Part shown: piece by piece, positions 61,292 to 64,000 of the stretch | How positions within the stretch are numbered: the first letter of the stretch is position 1 | Layout: every line of letters begins with the position of its first letter | Source: Sutterella sp. | GTDB lineage: Bacteria; Pseudomonadota; Gammaproteobacteria; Burkholderiales; Burkholderiaceae_F | DNA: 64,000 nt | Assembly (NCBI GenBank): GCA_020025955.1 | Contig: JAHHRF010000002.1 | Location: 1 to 64,000 of the forward strand | Direction of reading: 5' to 3' | The notes under the pieces: model-generated | Seen by the model: only the letters and a program-made list of their open reading frames with translations | Databases searched by the model: none | Told to the model about the DNA's origin: nothing | Position numbers and translations under genes: made by a program

Positions 61292-62272
61292 ATGATCCAA
61301 CGTCTTTTCAAAACCACCTGTTTGAGCCTCACCCTGTGTGGGACGCTCGCCTATGGGGCCTTGCCCATTCCGGCATTCCCCGAAGCGGCAGGGAGTGACG
61401 ACTTGGATGAATCTCGCCTCGCGGCCACGTGCCCGAGCTACCCTGATGACACGCAAGCCGTGCTCGAAAAGAAGTGGCAAACGAAGCACGATGCCGCGGC
61501 GGCATACAGCCTCGGCATGATGCTCGCGGACCCCGAGGATGATGCTGCCGTGACGCTCGCCCAAACCTGGTTTGAGCGCGCCGCCGAAGGCGGGCACGTC
61601 TGCGCCAACTTAGCCTTAGGGGACCTCTTCGCGAATATCGGCACCCCTGAGAGCTTAGAGAAAGCCTTTCACTACTATGAAGTCGCCGAACAAGCGGGCT
61701 CTGCCATGGGGGCGTACCAGTGTGCGCTCCTTTTGGACGACGATAACCGCTCGCCCCAAGAGCGCGCCAAAGCCATTTCGCACTACGAAAAGGCGGCTAA
61801 AGCGGGCCTCTCTGACGCGCAATTTGATTTAGCGAGCTTTTATGAGCGCGGTCGAGCAGGCACCCCTGACTTAGAGAAAGCTCGCCATTGGTACACGGTT
61901 TCAGCCCAAGCCGGGCGTTGTGATGCCACGTTACGCTTAGCCGAATGGCAGTACTTAGGGAAAGGCGGTCCCGTCAACAAACCCGCCGCCCTTAAAGTCT
62001 TTCTCGACTTGGCGCAAAACCATGAAAACGTCACGGCGTCCTTCTACGCGGGGCAGATGATGATTGACGGGGACGGCGTTCCCTTGAACCTGCGCGAAGG
62101 CTTAGGCCTACTTCGTGACGCAGCGGCCCAGCAGTTGCCCGTGGCTTTAGTAAGTTTGGCCGCGCTCTACGAAAAAGGAAAAGGGGTGGAGAAAGACCCC
62201 GAACGCGCCCAAGCCCTTAGGTTAGAGGCGTGTGAAGCGGGGCTCGAGAGCGCTTGCCCGACCGCCCCCTAA
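61292..62272 (+). CDS. Secreted Sel1-repeat (tetratricopeptide-like) protein
   Basis: This is a 326-residue exported protein. A signal peptide (MIQRLFKTTCLSLTLCGTLAYG) leads into about six Sel1-like repeats of 36 residues. Examples are AQTWFERAAEGGHVCANLALGDLF, AISHYEKAAKAGLSDAQFDLASFYERG, ARHWYTVSAQAGRCDATLRLAEWQYLGKG and AQALRLEACEAGLESACP. Such solenoids act as protein-binding scaffolds; the partner is unknown. Cysteines in several repeats could form disulphides in the periplasm. ATG 61292 is chosen because the signal peptide begins there and AAGG lies nine bases upstream. It follows pbpC by 108 bases and has its own terminator. Confidence 0.88.
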   Translation: MIQRLFKTTCLSLTLCGTLAYGALPIPAFPEAAGSDDLDESRLAATCPSYPDDTQAVLEKKWQTKHDAAAAYSLGMMLADPEDDAAVTLAQTWFERAAEGGHVCANLALGDLFANIGTPESLEKAFHYYEVAEQAGSAMGAYQCALLLDDDNRSPQERAKAISHYEKAAKAGLSDAQFDLASFYERGRAGTPDLEKARHWYTVSAQAGRCDATLRLAEWQYLGKGGPVNKPAALKVFLDLAQNHENVTASFYAGQMMIDGDGVPLNLREGLGLLRDAAAQQLPVALVSLAALYEKGKGVEKDPERAQALRLEACEAGLESACPTAP

Positions 62273-62280
62273 AGACAACA

Positions 62281-62336
62281 AAGCCCGCCTGGTGGAGTTC
62301 TTTCTAGAACGTCAGGCGGGCTTTTCGTTGTTAAGC
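62281..62336 (+). terminator. Intrinsic terminator of the Sel1-repeat gene
   Basis: AAGCCCGCCTG (62281-62291) pairs with CAGGCGGGCTT (62323-62333). Inner GTTCT/AGAAC extends the stem, and a short T-run follows. Confidence 0.82.
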
Positions 62337-62396
62337 CTTTTGAGACTTGATTGAGGCTTTAGGCGCTCTTAGCGAAGGTGTCGTTAATCGAATGAC

Positions 62397-62726
62397 TTAA
62401 TCCGTCACCAACCCATAGGGCCACTGCTGCACCCCTTGGAAGTTGTACACCCGTTTATAGCCTTGTTGGCCTAAATGTTCGGCGACGATCCCCGAGCGTC
62501 GCCCTGAACGGCAGTAGAGCCACAGGGGCGTTTCAAAGTCTTCATCCCCTAAGGCCCACTCGTCGGTGAGGAGCTCTTCCATGGGGATGTTTTCTGCGCC
62601 AGGCACATGCCCTTGGGCAAACTCTTCGCCACCACGCACATCAATGATGCGAAGGGGCTCCCCCGCGTCCATCGCTGCTTTAGCTTCTTCTGGCGTCGCA
62701 TCAAACCACGTTCCACGATTTTGCAT
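62397..62726 (-). CDS. Single-domain rhodanese-like sulfurtransferase
   Basis: The 109-residue protein is one complete rhodanese domain. It has the N-terminal IIDVRGGEEFAQGHVPGAENIPMEEL and the active-site loop YCRSGRRS with catalytic Cys72. It likely carries persulphide sulphur; the acceptor is unknown. No signal peptide or extra domain is present, so it is cytoplasmic. ATG 62726 is chosen; an in-frame GTG at 62750 has AAGGA nearer but is outside the domain. It stands apart from the leftward cvpA gene upstream, which ends in its own terminator. Confidence 0.88.
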   Translation of the reverse strand: MQNRGTWFDATPEEAKAAMDAGEPLRIIDVRGGEEFAQGHVPGAENIPMEELLTDEWALGDEDFETPLWLYCRSGRRSGIVAEHLGQQGYKRVYNFQGVQQWPYGLVTD

Positions 62727-62762
62727 TCCACACGTTCCTTCTTTCAGCACGGTGAGTCAATG

Positions 62763-62798
62763 AGAAAAGGTCGCTTCCTCGATTCAAGAAGCGACCTT
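62763..62798 (-). terminator. Terminator of cvpA
   Basis: AAGGTCGCTTC (62768-62778) and GAAGCGACCTT (62788-62798) form a perfect 11-bp stem. On the minus strand TTCTC follows. Confidence 0.8.
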
Positions 62799-62812
62799 CA
62801 CGGCGGGGCGCG

Positions 62813-63448
62813 TTAGTCCGCCTTCTTTTCCACAGCGTCCTTCACCGAGTCACTCAAGTCTTTGAGCGTTTCCTTGGTGGTTTCTGCGGCCTTTTCCAAG
62901 TGTTCCCCCAAGTCGTCGGACTTCATGAGGGCGGGCAGCATAGGCTTGGACTCATGGTTGTCTTCATAGAGCACACGAATCCACTTCGGTAAATAGGGAA
63001 GCGACCATTCAATCACGTCCTGGGCGGGTTTAATCACCACGGACTGCTTCCAGTAGCTGCTCGTCGTAATGTTGCTCGAGAGCCCCAACACAAAGATCAA
63101 GACGCAGGCCATCAAGACCCCGCGGACCACCCCAAAGACGCCCCCTAAGAGACGGTCTTCAAAGGTCAATTGCGAGGCGGACATCATCATGGAGATGAGT
63201 TTACCCACCAAGCCCACGACTAAGAGCGTGACCACCACAATCAAGACGCTGGCCAAGGCCACGCGCGGCAACTCCCCTAAGCTCGGGAAGGGAAGGCGTT
63301 GGGCGATATCGCCCGCGTAGGCTAACGTGAGGGCAGCGGCCGCTACCCAGCCCACGACGGCCAAAATCTCACGCATCATCCCGCGCCAGAGCCCCACGAG
63401 CACCGAAATGCCGAGGACGGCCAAAACCACATAATCCAATTCAGTCAT
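62813..63448 (-). CDS. cvpA: CvpA family inner-membrane protein
   Basis: CvpA was first linked to colicin V production and more recently to envelope and bile-salt tolerance. The 211-residue product has four transmembrane segments and the family start MTELDYVVLAVLGISVLVGLWRGMMREILAVVGW. RLLGGVFGVVRGVLMACVLIFVLGL follows. Unlike the usual 160-residue form, it has a C-terminal acidic and coiled tail (about residues 165-211, LGEHLEKAAETTKETLKDLSDSVKDAVEKK). In many proteobacteria purF follows cvpA, but here a rhodanese gene does. The upstream SPOR gene fits the folC-dedD-cvpA order. Confidence 0.9.
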   Translation of the reverse strand: MTELDYVVLAVLGISVLVGLWRGMMREILAVVGWVAAAALTLAYAGDIAQRLPFPSLGELPRVALASVLIVVVTLLVVGLVGKLISMMMSASQLTFEDRLLGGVFGVVRGVLMACVLIFVLGLSSNITTSSYWKQSVVIKPAQDVIEWSLPYLPKWIRVLYEDNHESKPMLPALMKSDDLGEHLEKAAETTKETLKDLSDSVKDAVEKKAD

Positions 63449-63521
63449 AGACTTTTTTCTTTTCGTTGTTGTTTAAGAACTGGGGAGACTTCCCCCTCTG
63501 GTGTTTTGGGATTCTACCCTA

Positions 63522-64000
63522 TCAGTTTTCGCTCACACGCGGGTTCTTTACAAAACCTGCCTTAATCAAGGGCTTTTGAGCAGCTTGCGCCTTGGCTTTT
63601 TGGCTAAAGGGCCCCACGCGCACGCGCCAAATCGTTCCCCCCTGACGGTCCATACGTTCCTTGTAGGCGGGAAGCCCCGTCTTCGCACGAATCGTCTGGA
63701 TTAACTGGTCCGCCTTTAATTCGCTCGAGGTGGCCACCACTTGGATGTACCAGCCCTTCACATTTTGGGCTTCGGGTTCGGGTTTAGGTACCGCACGAAC
63801 GCTCGTGGCGCGATCGTCATTGGCTTGCTTAATGATGTCTGCCAGGGGATCGTCCGACGTGGATTTCGCCGCGGGCTTAGCCGCTTTCTTCTCCACAGTC
63901 TTATCCGTCACGGTCTTCACCGGCGTCGCTTCCACCTCAGCCACAGCGGGTTCTTCCGCCTTGGGGGTGACGGGATCTAACGTTAAGGGCGGCAAACTTT
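63522..64000 (-). CDS. SPOR-domain protein, DedD-like (5' end outside the window)
   Basis: The frame is open through the right edge, so at least 159 C-terminal residues are visible and the start is missing. A long Ala/Glu/Lys/Pro/Thr-rich linker leads to a C-terminal SPOR domain (about the last 80 residues: VKGWYIQVVATSSELKADQLIQTIRAK; WRVRVGPFSQKAKAQAAQKPLIKAGF). SPOR domains bind glycan strands lacking stem peptides at the division septum. The gene order with cvpA suggests DedD, whose N-terminal membrane anchor would lie beyond 64000. FtsN-like proteins look similar. Confidence 0.82.
   Translation of the reverse strand, partial: SLPPLTLDPVTPKAEEPAVAEVEATPVKTVTDKTVEKKAAKPAAKSTSDDPLADIIKQANDDRATSVRAVPKPEPEAQNVKGWYIQVVATSSELKADQLIQTIRAKTGLPAYKERMDRQGGTIWRVRVGPFSQKAKAQAAQKPLIKAGFVKNPRVSEN

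Overview
The window looks like a chromosomal stretch of a Gram-negative proteobacterium, most likely an asaccharolytic, anaerobic or microaerophilic gut member of the Burkholderiales such as Sutterellaceae. This placement is inferred from protein resemblance and gene order, not from a search. It rests on the neighbouring maf and tetrapyrrole-type methyltransferase genes, tsaB-rimI-uracil-DNA-glycosylase in one operon, a SPOR protein next to cvpA, and a periplasmic nitrate reductase. I see no prophage, IS element, integrase, CRISPR array or defence island. Nearly all genes are ordinary chromosomal genes, ending in clear intrinsic terminators.

Layout. (1) 1-5.9 kb: a classical (type Va) autotransporter, a 1.1 kb gene-free stretch with Fur-like and FNR-like sites and many perfect inverted repeats, then an acyl-CoA synthetase. 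(2) 6.4-20.2 kb: a 3,695-residue trimeric autotransporter adhesin, convergent with a TonB-dependent haem/haemoprotein-type receptor that has two Fur boxes upstream. (3) 20.6-28.9 kb: guaB and guaA, then a leftward block with a thiamine pyrophosphokinase coupled to a PnuC-type transporter, tRNA-Gly(CCC) and a Na/Pi-type transporter, then a YtcJ-like amidohydrolase. (4) 29.1-34.9 kb: a lysine riboswitch with terminator controlling an APC permease, then napD-napA-napB. (5) 35.0-41.3 kb, leftward: yhdT-panF, tsaB-rimI-UDG, a small probable lipoprotein and gltS. (6) 41.5-53 kb: ompR-envZ, a fused ispDF, a FadL-type porin, a small DUF805-like membrane protein, mfd, yceD, maf and a SAM methyltransferase. 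(7) 53.3-64 kb: an alpha-2-macroglobulin overlapping pbpC, a Sel1-repeat protein, a rhodanese, cvpA and a SPOR-domain protein cut by the right edge.

Themes. The cell surface is heavily represented: two kinds of autotransporter, a TonB receptor, FadL, and the macroglobulin/PBP1C pair. Uptake of nutrients from a host is also prominent (haem/iron, thiamine, pantothenate, amino acids, glutamate, fatty acids). Nitrate respiration is indicated by nap.

Most worth a second look: the lysine riboswitch in what appears to be a betaproteobacterium; the structured gene-free region at 2.9-4.0 kb, which seems to contain a leftward-terminated RNA; the macroglobulin that lacks its thioester; the degenerate uracil-DNA glycosylase; the ispDF fusion; near-identical 162-bp repeats in the adhesin head; and a 20-bp polypyrimidine tandem repeat after nap. 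I did not find a clearly new multi-gene system.
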